The translations under genes and the position numbers were made by a program. The notes below the pieces were generated by a model. The model was not told the origin of the DNA and did not search any database. It worked only from the letters and a program-made list of their open reading frames with translations. From positions 1 to 64,000 of the forward strand of contig CAKKTI010000039.1 in NCBI GenBank assembly GCA_920105805.1: a DNA stretch of 64,000 bases. Reading direction: 5' to 3'. The DNA comes from Condylostoma magnum (lineage: Eukaryota; Ciliophora; Heterotrichea; Heterotrichida; Condylostomatidae). Positions 11,125-21,400 of this stretch are shown in pieces (the first letter of the stretch is position 1; every line of letters starts with the position of its first letter).

Positions 11125-12879
11125 TCACTTTTGATCGCTAATTTTACTCCTTATTTCGTTAAGTCTTTAAGTTAACTCTGATATAATTCCCTCTCTCTTA
11201 ATAATTTCAGTATCTTTATCCCATAAATCTTATCTTAATTTAGTTAGCTTTCCATTAGTTTCCCTTAGCTGCTATTATTTCTAATTAGCAGTAGCATCCA
11301 CATCTCTTCTCTCATCAGTCATTCTCATTAAAGCATTTCTGAAATTATTAACCTTAGTGCTTAAAACTTAGTTTTTATGAACAGCTTCTTAGTACATTTA
11401 CTTCAAATCCTCATTTCTATTCATATAAGTAAGTGAGCTTGTTTCTGCTTTAATTGCTAATATCTCTTTATCTTCTGCCCATTGTCTTACTTTATTTCTC
11501 TCTTCTTTTAAAAGTGTAACTTCGTGTAATGAATCATCTAGCTTTTTATTAAACTCTTATCGTTTATTCTCTGTATTTTGTTTTAATTAATGGTAATAAT
11601 CTTTTATTTAGTTCATTTTATCAATCATATTTTAGTTTTCTTATTTTCCAAGTTGAAGTTTGCTTTAAGCTTATCTTTATTAGCTTTAAATAGCATGCAA
11701 TCTAGCTTATAAGTCTTCTAATGATTAAGTTTGTTATTAAACCTTTTATCCCTGGAAATCAGTTGATTTAAGCTTTTCAACTATTCCTTGTAACTCATTC
11801 AATGAAACACCTAGTATATTTTTAATCTGTTCTAATTAAGTTGCGCTTACAGATTCTTTATCCTTAACTCCTTGGCTTATTTACTCAATACTTCTTTAGC
11901 ATGAAGCTAAGTCTTAATCAGCTCCCTGCACAATTTGATTTGCCTTATCTGAGCTAAATCTTGCTTAATCTAACAACGTTTCAACAACTGTTAATTCCTT
12001 TTTGGTTTATTTTAGCTTTAAATCATATTCTTCATTAAAGCTTTAGTACTCTCTGATAATCTTCTACTATTCCTATAATTAATGATAGCTTTCTTACTAT
12101 TAATACAGTTCGTTATTGGTTTACTCCACCTCTTAGTTCATTTCTGCAATTTTCTTATTTAAACTATTATTCAAATTCTACAATTCATCAACAATCTTAG
12201 CTAAATTAGACAAATCCTGAGCAGAACTGGCCATTTGTCTATCTTTCTAATTTAATTTGACCTTTAAAGACTCGATAGTAGGCTAGTATTAGCTTTCAAC
12301 TTAGTCAACAGCATCTTTATTTCTTTCCCAAACGATTCTGTTACTTCTAAACTCTTAATCAACCTTATAGAATTTCTCCTCTTCATCATCTCTGTATCTC
12401 CTGGCTTCCATTCTTTACTGTTCCAGTTGCTCCATTTCATCATCCAGTTATTAAATGACGATATCAACTTTATCACCCACTCTTTCCTCTATATCTCTGG
12501 CACGTTGTTATAGAGAAACTATGAACTATTATCTGTACTATATCTCCTTTCTTAGCAACTCCATTCTAGCCTCATCCCCAATGGAGTCTTTTATCTGTGA
12601 CTGCAATCTTTAGCGGGATCTTGTCTCCTTTACTAGGTTATTTAGCTCTTGTTCTAATTTCTTTTAGTCTTCTTTCAGCTTTTTCTGCTTTTCTTCTTGT
12701 TGAATCATGGTTTGGCTTTTAAGATTGCTTGAAGTATCAGGGACTTGTTGTTGGTCTTGTTCTCCTTTTGATGGAGCTGCTGGGGAGTTTTCTACTGAGC
12801 GTCTGAAAGCTTGATTCTTTCGTCCTGTGTTGCTGGAAATGCGAATGTTACGGTTTGAGTTCTGGATGTAAGTTACCAT
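11125..12879 (-). CDS. Long coiled-coil protein
   Basis: One frame of 584 residues. Residues 1-60 are low complexity (Asn/Ser/Pro/Gln). The rest is almost unbroken heptad-type sequence rich in Glu, Lys, Gln and Leu, for example KLEQELNNLVKETRSRQRLQ. The C-terminus reads LNEIRSKISDQK followed by TGA (11127-11125). Composition changes after that codon, so TGA is most likely the stop, although TGA is also Trp here. Such proteins are typical of axonemes, basal bodies or cortical cytoskeleton. No specific family is recognised. Its start faces the small gene at 12965 across 85 nt. Confidence 0.75.
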
Positions 12880-12964
12880 TTTATAGTGGAATTAGTATAG
12901 GATGTGAATGCTACTTTTATTGTAGACGTGTTTAGTTTGGTGAGACAACTAAGAGGTTAGTTGC

Positions 12965-13187
12965 ATGTTGAATCCTATTAGTGATTTTTATGCATTACAA
13001 GCTAAAGCAATTGATAAAACTGCATCTAGGAAATATATAAAGACAACTTCTCATGCAGATGAATTTATAATCAAAGACAATACTGCAATCTGAGTTTGTT
13101 AAGTATATGAGTAATATTCATAAATCTTTAAATAAAAAAAGTACTACAATCTGTGGATACGAAGTGGCAAAAGTATATCGGCGCTAA
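12965..13187 (+). CDS. Small protein, probably spliced
   Basis: ATG at 12965 starts a clear coding frame (MLNPISDFYALQAKAIDKTA). The downstream part GYEVAKVYRR lies in another frame and ends at TAA 13185-13187. A GT...AG segment of 31 nt at 13111-13141 would join the two, giving about 63 residues, but no 16-nt intron fits, so the exon join is tentative. The gene ends 11 nt from the convergent protease-like gene. Function unknown. Confidence 0.45.
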
Positions 13188-13198
13188 AACTAAATTAC

Positions 13199-14332
13199 CT
13201 AATCTAAAATAAACTTTCTAAAGGCTTGGAAATTACTGAACCTCATCCCAGGATTATACATAAACTTATATTATGCTCTTGATATTTCTTCGAATCTTGG
13301 AGTGCCAAGTGGCACCCCGCAGTTGAAATTTAGTTCATTCTTATGATCATTCTCATCAACTAGTGTGCAAATACCATCATAGCATACTCGAGCAGCATAA
13401 GCATATTATTACCTGTCCATTTAGTATTAAACCGTTTCCAACATCGATTATAGAACTGGATTCGCATTCTATAACATTTGATTAATACGTTATTAGGCAT
13501 GATCAGTTCTCCCTTTCTAGATCGAGTCTATAAGTAGAATTAACTTTCTTTAATTCCTTACTGGGCATCCCCCAGCATAAACACCATAAACATGCCTTTA
13601 ACCATTTAGATTGACAAAAATTGGGCTTCCCTACATCCCACTTGTCACTGAATTGGTTATTTCAATCATAAAATCTTAATTTCCTTTGGTTATGATTTAT
13701 CCTTACGACTGAATTGCCTATTTTCTCCCAAAGAAAGTATCATCTAGAATTTGTTTTTTTACGTTACTATCAAAGTCATGAAGAATTGGGGCTCTATAAT
13801 TATCATTATCATGCCTTACCTATGGAAATCCAATTACTAGTGCCTCTTAATTATCTTGTATCTATTCATTATAAGCAATAGGCAATAAGTATTCTTAAAA
13901 TTAAAAAGATGGCTAATTAGGAACAACAACTGCACACAGCGTAATATCATCCCCTAATGCAAAGCTGCATCCATTACTCTTCATCTTTTAGTCAATATTA
14001 AGAAAAGATTTTACTGGAATAAGTCTTAAATTTGTATCATACTAATAAGAACTACAAGAGAAGCCTATATACTTGAAATCGATTGTGCTTCTATAATCAG
14101 GGCCTGACAAGCAATGAGCTGCAGTAAGAGCTAGCCCTATAACTTTATAATCTTCATAAAAGTAATGATTATCTTTAGCCACTATAAGGAAACAAGTTCC
14201 ACCATCGTAAATAGAGCCAACTCTTACCTCGTTTAGCTCGTCTTGATTCAATGTGCTAATCGAATTAGCTTGAAAGAATCCATATTCCTTCTTTATTCCT
14301 GTAAGGTAATCTCCAAAGCCCTCGGAAATCAT
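13199..14332 (-). CDS. S1/V8-type serine protease homologue lacking the catalytic serine
   Basis: Frame of 377 residues. The chymotrypsin-fold signature is clear: ALTAAHCLSG with the catalytic His (about residue 85), DDITLCAVVVP with the Asp, and TSGMQGSPIF at the active-site loop, followed by VYGVYAGG. In V8/trypsin relatives the loop is G-x-S-G-S-P. Here the nucleophile position is Gln, encoded by TAG at 13633-13631, so the protein as read cannot act by the usual mechanism. It might be a pseudoprotease, or a TCG codon might have been misread. There is no signal peptide at this ATG. The stop is TAG at 13201-13199. Confidence 0.75.
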
Positions 14333-14396
14333 ATTTCATCGCCGAAAAATCCTCCAGTTAAATTCCTACATTTTTATTAGTGTTTAGCAAATAAAT

Positions 14397-15703
14397 ATGC
14401 TAGTTTAAGGATATTAGAAGACTTTGGGGGTAAATAGAAAGTTCTATGGAAATATATAAGCCCTCAACTATTCCATTTGTTTGCTTATTACTAAAAGTTC
14501 TAGTCTGAATCAATGATTTTATGAATTGTTAAGATTTCCTATTTAGTTTAGCTATCTTTCGTAGATTGTATAAATATCCCAATTTGAATACTATTTTAGT
14601 TGCTATGTATAGGAAAATTAAACGGTAAATGAGCAATTAGCATTTACTTTAACTTGGCTTATTATTAATACATTTACAGCCCTCCATACAACATCTTCTA
14701 TAAAATAACGTATAACTCCAATTGATATTCCATGAATCATCCAAGTATTCCCAATTACATCCCATAATCCAACCATAAGGGATTTTAATGACGTATAAAT
14801 ATAAAAATGGAATAAGACAGAAATCTAGTCCTTTATTACTCCTGCTTTGACATAATAAGTGACAACATTCCCCAAAACTTCAATTATCTTGAACCTTTTA
14901 AATCCCAACTGGAATTTTAGCTGGACCAGAACTGAAGAGCTCAACTAAGTCACAATCTCTAGCTTCTAAATGTAAAGCTGCATAGATTTGGACTGGAGAT
15001 CTGCTGTGAGATCTGAATCACTCTGGACGGCAATTACAGCTTTGATAAATTTAAAGAGCGTTTCTCCATAGAACTAGACATCTAGAAAATCTTTGTACCG
15101 AGTAACCCTGAATTGCAGTGTTTATAAATTCTTCTAGAAAACTTTTTCACCATAGCCCTCTTACTACCCCCTCCCTAATAGGACACCCCTATACATCTAT
15201 TACCATCATACAGACAACTTCCTGAGCTGATGCCACTTATAGTGGCATAGTAGGACACTACCACTTTTTCATAGCGTATTTTCAACGTTTTACAGAGAGT
15301 AAGCACTCCGTTTGAAGCAGTGCTGGGTACAGATACAATAAATAATTTAAAGCAATATCTCAACAAACTAAGAGACAAAATGATCAACTCGTTTTAAGTA
15401 ACCAGTGCTTTTGTAACAAACACCATAGAAATTAAAAACCTCCCATAGAATATAAAAGTGTGTATAATACAGCCAGCGAGGGACTTTTACGACTAGGCAT
15501 TGGAAATAATGGAGTCATTTGGAGATCAGCTTACACAGTAGGCTTTTCTGGTAATGATACAGCAAAAAATGGGGAAATTGTGGCAGGATAGACTAATACA
15601 GCCAGCTTTGCTATTTTTCAACGAAGCTGCTGATGAGTGGAAATTCAGTACAAGTGAAACAGGATTTAGATCAGGTCTTCGGGGAAGAATGGCTAAATTG
15701 TGA
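14397..15703 (+). CDS. Protein of unknown function with a 20-nt intron
   Basis: ATG at 14397 opens frame 0 (MLVQGYQKTLGVNRKFYGNI). The coding signal moves to frame 2 after a 20-nt GT-AG intron at 15118-15137. The spliced protein has about 428 residues. The C-terminal third is strongly helical and charged (for example DFYDQALEIMESFGDQLTQQ, then MGKLWQDRLIQPALLFFNEA). The stop is taken as TGA at 15701-15703, with TAA two codons later as the alternative. No domain recognised. It starts 64 nt from the divergent protease homologue. Confidence 0.65.
15118..15137 (+). other. 20-nt intron
   Basis: GTGTTTATAAATTCTTCTAG has GT and AG ends and is 20 nt long. Removing it links TLNC to KNFFTIALLLPPP, joining two frames that are both coding-like. 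The length (2 mod 3) is what the frame change needs. Confidence 0.6.
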
Positions 15704-15831
15704 AATTAAAGTGTTATCGAGAACTCTAAAGGATTTGAAAGGCACATGGTACCAAAATAATAATACTAAAATTTACATAATCATAATCCATAATTAGAGG
15801 GTAATCGCGTAGATCTCCTTACTAATTGTCT

Positions 15832-16146
15832 TTAGTCTTCTTTTTTCTTACAAAATCCATATATGCTCTGGTATATGTAGTAAAATGTAGGAATGAGTAA
15901 AATACCACCCATTATTCAAAAGGGAAGAGCTGCGTCAAAATTGCCCAAGATGTTTTATCTTAGATATCCGGCAACAAATAATCCAGCTGATAAAAAACCT
16001 AGCATTATTGCTGTAACGCAGGAAAGTCACGGTAGCTCGAAGTCTATTGATCTTTCCATATCTTAAATTGCCTGTTCTATCTATGATTGCTCTTAAATCG
16101 TTATTTAAATGTTTGCATCCGATTAATATGAGCTTAATTCTGCCAT
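15832..16146 (-). CDS. TMEM230: TMEM230/DUF872-like two-pass membrane protein
   Basis: Frame of 104 residues, ATG at 16146, stop TAA at 15834-15832. The N-terminal half is acidic and Gln/Ser-rich. Two hydrophobic segments follow: LSCVTAIMLGFLSAGLFVAG and ALPFWIMGGILLIPTFYYIY, with the GAxxALP/FYxxY spacing of the TMEM230/TMEM134 family. Human TMEM230 sits on secretory and synaptic vesicles and acts in vesicle trafficking. The length matches the family (about 120). Trp is encoded by TGA in both hydrophobic segments. Confidence 0.75.
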
Positions 16147-16424
16147 TTTGTAATAGGGGAAATTTTAGTTGTGTTTTGTATTAAAGAGAGTTGAGGTATT
16201 TGTAGGTGTGGAATTATTGATGATATAGGAGTTAATTATAGGATATTCGAATTAAAAGGTGTAAAATGCTATAGTAAGCTGTTTAGTAAATACAAAAGCT
16301 TCACTAGCAAAATGTTGCATTGAATAAAATATGATTGAATACTTAAATATCATCCTTCGCATTATATAAATAATCAGCTTAAATCACCTCTTTTATTACA
16401 CATTTCAAACTTTATACTAATAAA

Positions 16425-17771
16425 ATGGAATAGCTGATTATTTAGATGATTTTGTTTCTCAACATCTTCTAATGTAAAGCAAAGGATAAAATTGGTGAAA
16501 TAAAGTTAAATAATTATAGCAATGTAACTTTAACTTAGAACTTATATACAGCTCTTCTGGGTGTAAGTGGCTCACAAGTATACATAAGCCCAGATGTTTT
16601 AATCTCTCATAGCTGAGTACCCTCCACTTCATGCTTTAGCATAGCCTCTCCATATAAATTTAGATGGCAAAAGGCTTCAGATTATGAAACCATAGCTAAA
16701 TTATAAGATTAAAAGTGAAATTACGTATATGTAGAAATTGAGAATTTAGTTATTATAAGGGGAAATTTATCAGCGAGTAACTACACTTTCAATAACATAA
16801 CATTTACGATTGCTGAAAGAGCCGATATAATCGATAATATTTATGCTGGAATACCAGGAGTTCTTGCATTATGAAAAAATGTTTGCAACAGAAGTAATAT
16901 TTGAAACGACTTCATAGGAATAATTCAAATGACAGAGTAACTTGCTAATCCAATTGTTTCTATTTACCTTTCTGATGTCATGGATAAAAATTCACTTAAT
17001 TCTAAGATTTCGCTAGGAGGTGTTTAACTAGATGTTTACTCAAAGGAAGACAAATTTGATTATCTTTCTTTAAACAGCAAATGCTTGGATTATGTAAGTG
17101 TTACTTATCTTAAAGGCTAAAAGTTTTATATTGGTGATGAAATCTTTGAAAACAGGGCTTTTGATGTATTTTTAAGCACATAATTAAATACGATCTCTGT
17201 ACCGTATAGTCAGTATGATAATATAGTAAAAACAATAACTAAACATTTTGATGGTGATTGTTAATAAGTAGAAGATTAGGGATGGATTATATGCCCTTGT
17301 TTATGAGACTATCATATCAAGAAGTACCCTGATTTAAATTTTGTGATTGATGGGGTTGAAATTGCATTAAAACCTGAGAATTATTTATAGCAAACTGGAT
17401 AATTTTGCAAGGTTAATATTTCTTGGAGATCGTTTTGAAAAGAAGATTGACTTCTTGGTTCCCCTTTTTTTCGATAATATTATACAGTATTAAATGCAAC
17501 TAGTGATACTATTGGAATAGCTAAGTCAATAAATGATCCTTGCTTTAAATATTTATAAAGTTATTCCAGTATTGATTTAGATTCTAAATATGGAATCGCT
17601 ATTTTAGTTATAGTAATAATTGGAGGAGTTATTATCTGGATAGGATGCATTTAATTAATTGCTATTTCTAAAAAATGCATAAAGAAAAGAAAGATCAGAA
17701 GGCGTAAATTGCTTATTGCTGAATTCAGTTAGTATATTAGATCAGGAGAAATTTAGACTAGTTTTAACTAA
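16425..17771 (+). CDS. Type I membrane protein with an aspartic-protease fold, catalytic motifs lost
   Basis: Frame of 448 residues with a signal-peptide-like start. The pepsin-family landmarks are present: SHSWVPSTSC after the first active-site loop, a VSIYLSD segment, and near the end LLGSPFFRQYYTVLNA with IGIAKS. However, the two DTG/DTGTS positions read DVLIS (about residue 59) and DVFLS (about residue 250), so neither catalytic triad is canonical. A membrane segment (IAILVIVIIGGVIIWIGC) and a basic cytoplasmic tail follow. It may bind ligands rather than cleave them. The stop is TAA at 17769-17771; the frame continues open into the next entry. Confidence 0.75.
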
Positions 17772-17867
17772 TTGTAATATTGTTTTTGCTTTAATAATTT
17801 TAGTTTTTTAATTTTGTATGGTGGCAATATAAAATATGCCGTTTCAGAATACCCCATAATTGTTTAA

Positions 17868-18125
17868 ATGGGAATATGCAGAGTGAGCACTGATGGGAAA
17901 ATTAGTATTTCAGAAACAATGCTGTAGTAGAATAAATAAATCATAAATAAAGAAATTAATGCTGGTAATCTCAGATCAAACTTTAAAGGAGTTTATTAGC
18001 CACACTAATATATATAGCTAAATATACCAAGCTAAAACCCATTAGTTTAGAAGCGTAAAGAGTAGTTATCTGATGTAGACGGACCGATTACATCAAGCAA
18101 TTCATCAAACGCTTCAGAAGTCTAG
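17868..18125 (+). CDS. Small hydrophilic ORF, possibly the tail of the preceding gene
   Basis: ATG at 17868 begins about 85 residues rich in Asn, Gln, Ser and Lys (MGICRVSTDGKISISETM), ending at TAG 18123-18125 after SSNASEV. It is in the same frame as the aspartic-protease-fold gene upstream, and the 96 nt between them contain no TGA in frame. The two may therefore be one gene with a long cytoplasmic tail, perhaps through a 22-nt intron starting near 17782. No domain is seen. Confidence 0.4.
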
Positions 18126-18449
18126 TTTAGGTAATATTAAAATTTTGTTTAAACATTATCTTCACTATATCGGATAATTCCTCATATACAATTTTTACGA
18201 CATAATGAAGTATATATGCTCTAGACTTCAGTACACTTCATAATTTTATTACAGCTATTTATACTGCATCATGTATTAATAACATAGACTTACAAGCCCC
18301 GATTATTCTTCAATACTATAATATTACCCAGTATTCCCATAAACTTTACTTAGTACAAAAATATAACAAAATTTACTATAAGCAAGAGTCTTCTAGCCCT
18401 ACACTGCCTTACAAAACTTTAAAATTATACAAAATCACTAAAATTATTA
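18126..18449. other. Intergenic stretch
   Basis: About 320 nt of AT-rich sequence before the giant surface-protein gene. I see no convincing coding frame, RNA gene or repeat. The promoter of the downstream gene must lie here. Confidence 0.5.
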
Positions 18450-21400
18450 ATGCTTTTTATTTACCTACTATTCAACTTCTCAAAAGCTTAAGAAGGTTTA
18501 AACTCTATAGGAACAATCTGGCCAACAGGAGAGCTTCCTATATCGAATTCAATAACCAACAGAAACGAATACGCCGTATACTCCTTTACTTTCTACACTG
18601 ACAACGGCATCCCTTCCCAAGGCACTCTAACAATAGGTTTTCCTGAGCAATACGAGTCAAACCTCGGAATAGCAGCAAGTCCTACCTGCAATCTGGGCAG
18701 TTGTAAACAGACAGGCCGTGAGGTAGCAGTCACTCTCACAAACTCAATTGACTAAAACTAAGAAACCACTCTTACTATATCCAAAATTTTAAACCCAAAC
18801 AAAGTAGGAGGAACTGGGCCCTTTTATTTACAGTCTTCATTAGCAACGACTATAATAGATGTAAATTTCGTATTTGGGGTACTGGGAGTGGCTGATACTA
18901 TAGGTGCTCTTAGATCAGGGAAGGCTTCTAATGTGCATTCTGACAGATATGCGGGATTATACACATCCTACGAGTTCTCTTTCCTGTCCCCTGATGCCAT
19001 TCCAGCTAACAGTTGGATTAGAGTTACTTTCCCTTCCGATCCGTTTTAGATATCAACTGGACCTTCTTGCGAAGCATATGATATAAACGGGTATATAACA
19101 AAGGGGCAATTTGAGTGCACAAGGGAGGGATATGAGGTTACTATGAGGCATACAGTTGAGGAGATACCAGCCTAGTAAGAAGTTGGGTTGAGGATTTGGG
19201 GATTTAATCCTACATATAAGCTCACGAGTGGGACGTTTAAAATAGAGACGGGAAGAGGGTAAACTTATACAGTGTATAGGAGAGTTAGTGGAATTACTGG
19301 GTTCAGTATAAGCCCTGGAGTTTTGTATGAGCTTAGTTTTAAGCCTGTACATGATGAGTCGCTTATTACTGTAGATAAGGCTGTGCTGTATAGACTTAGT
19401 TTCAAGTTATCTAATCCTATAGAGGAAAATGGAGTAATTACTCTGGTTACGAATGATGAGTTTAATATGGATGGGCTAGACTATATGCAGATTGAAAGGG
19501 GATTAACTGATAAGTCAATTGATGATAGAATAGTAATGGAATATGACATTCCAACTAAAATTTTAACTATTTCTAATATTGGTTACTATTATCCTTAAAT
19601 GATCCAAATGCTCTTACTTATACGATCTCCTGATACATCAGGAGAGACTACTCCGTATGTACTGACAACATACAAGGAAAATGGCACTACTATAATAGAT
19701 CAAGACAATACATAAATAAAAACAACTGTTTTACAAAATACATCCTTTAGTGATTTATCAATAACTCATATTACATCTGGCCAAGCAACAGGTATTGCGG
19801 CTTAAATACAGTTTAACATAACCCCCTTGACTTAAATACCAGCAGAAGGATGGGTTTATATATACTTACATGATAGTTATGCAATACAAAATCCTACTTG
19901 CTAATGCAAGCCATAAGGTGTGGGGTCAGATTCTTGCAAAACCTGCCAATACGAAGACGATGTACTAAAAATACAGCTTTTTACCAATACATTTATCGTT
20001 CCTGCAGGTAATGGGGATTTTCCAGTGGGTGTGCCTTCGACTATAACAATTGACACAGGGGCTTCAAACCCGTCAATATCTGGAGATTATTACATAGATA
20101 TAAACAGCTATGATACTTCACTAACTCTGATTGAAAGTGGTTCAATTTTAGTCAACTTTTTACCTACAGATTTCTCGTCCCTGGTAATCCAACCAATACA
20201 TACTGCAGTTGACTATCCTACTGTTCTACGGTTCTAATTCACAACCTCTAAAATAGTTCAATCTAGCCAAGTCCCCAATGACCTATCCGATGCCAGGGGA
20301 TACCTAGAAATACAGTTACCGACTATGGATGCCAGTGCAAATCTCTTATTCGACATTGATCTAGGACTAGGTCTAACCCAAGATGACCCAATTCCATGTA
20401 AAGCAGTATCCGGCATGAGTTTTGCTGTAGTTAATTATCCCATACAATGCCATGCTACTTATCTACCCTCCGTAGCATCCGCCAGTACTCCTGTTATAAT
20501 AACAGTGACTTATTTTTCAACCTTAGCTGCTAACACTACTATAGATTTTTAACTAGTCAGCCTACATTATATACTATCAACCAGCCAGCCCACTATTACA
20601 TTGACTAGTTATTATATTGAGGATGGGATTCGTAGGGATATTGAAACAGGAAGTTATACATCAGATCCTGGAACAGCACTAGGCCCGGATAATACGTCGG
20701 CTTCAGTACTTGTTCTATCAAAAACGGAACTTAACTCTGAAAATTTGTCGTTTAGCAATACTGGAACCTTCACAACTACAGCTGCAACTGGTACAGTTAC
20801 TCCGTACTTGCTAATGCATATAACACCTACGCATGATGAGGGTTACTGTAGATTTGGTCCTACTCTTAGTTGCTAGGTAGATGGGACTAGCTTTAATTGT
20901 AATTGTTATCCTGATGCAGATATGATACTTATTGATCTAGCTGGGACTAATTTCAACGCAGGAAATCATAGTTTTACTGTTAACTAGCTAATAATACCAT
21001 CGGCTGTTGCTTCTACTCCAGATGGGTTCATTCTTTATATTATTGGAAATAGGTAAGTTGCTGAAAGAATCACTTTTACTTCTAATATGCCTGCCTTGAC
21101 TCCAGGGGGATTCGTTAATCCTTTGTTTTTAACAACTCATACAGGGTATGGATACGTTAATGTGACTTTTGAGTTTAGGATGCAGCCAGATCATCTTATT
21201 CCTAGTGGAGGGACAGTAGAAATTATACTACCCTCTGGACAATTTATACTACATAATAGCTCACCAGTACCAACATGCACAGTTACAGGACTAGTAGGCC
21301 AAAATTCTAGTGATCTATCTTGTCGATTATACGGAAACACTGTAACTTTAACAAACTTTTAACAGTTCGAAGCAAATAATGACATAACTGTAATAGTAAA

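Noticed and set aside
14900-15425. Minus-strand reading with GISSGSCLYDGNRC, resembling a second serine-protease active site
   Set aside because: The plus strand over the same bases is much more convincing (charged helical sequence continuing to 15703, with a clean intron), so the minus reading is a mirror-frame artefact.
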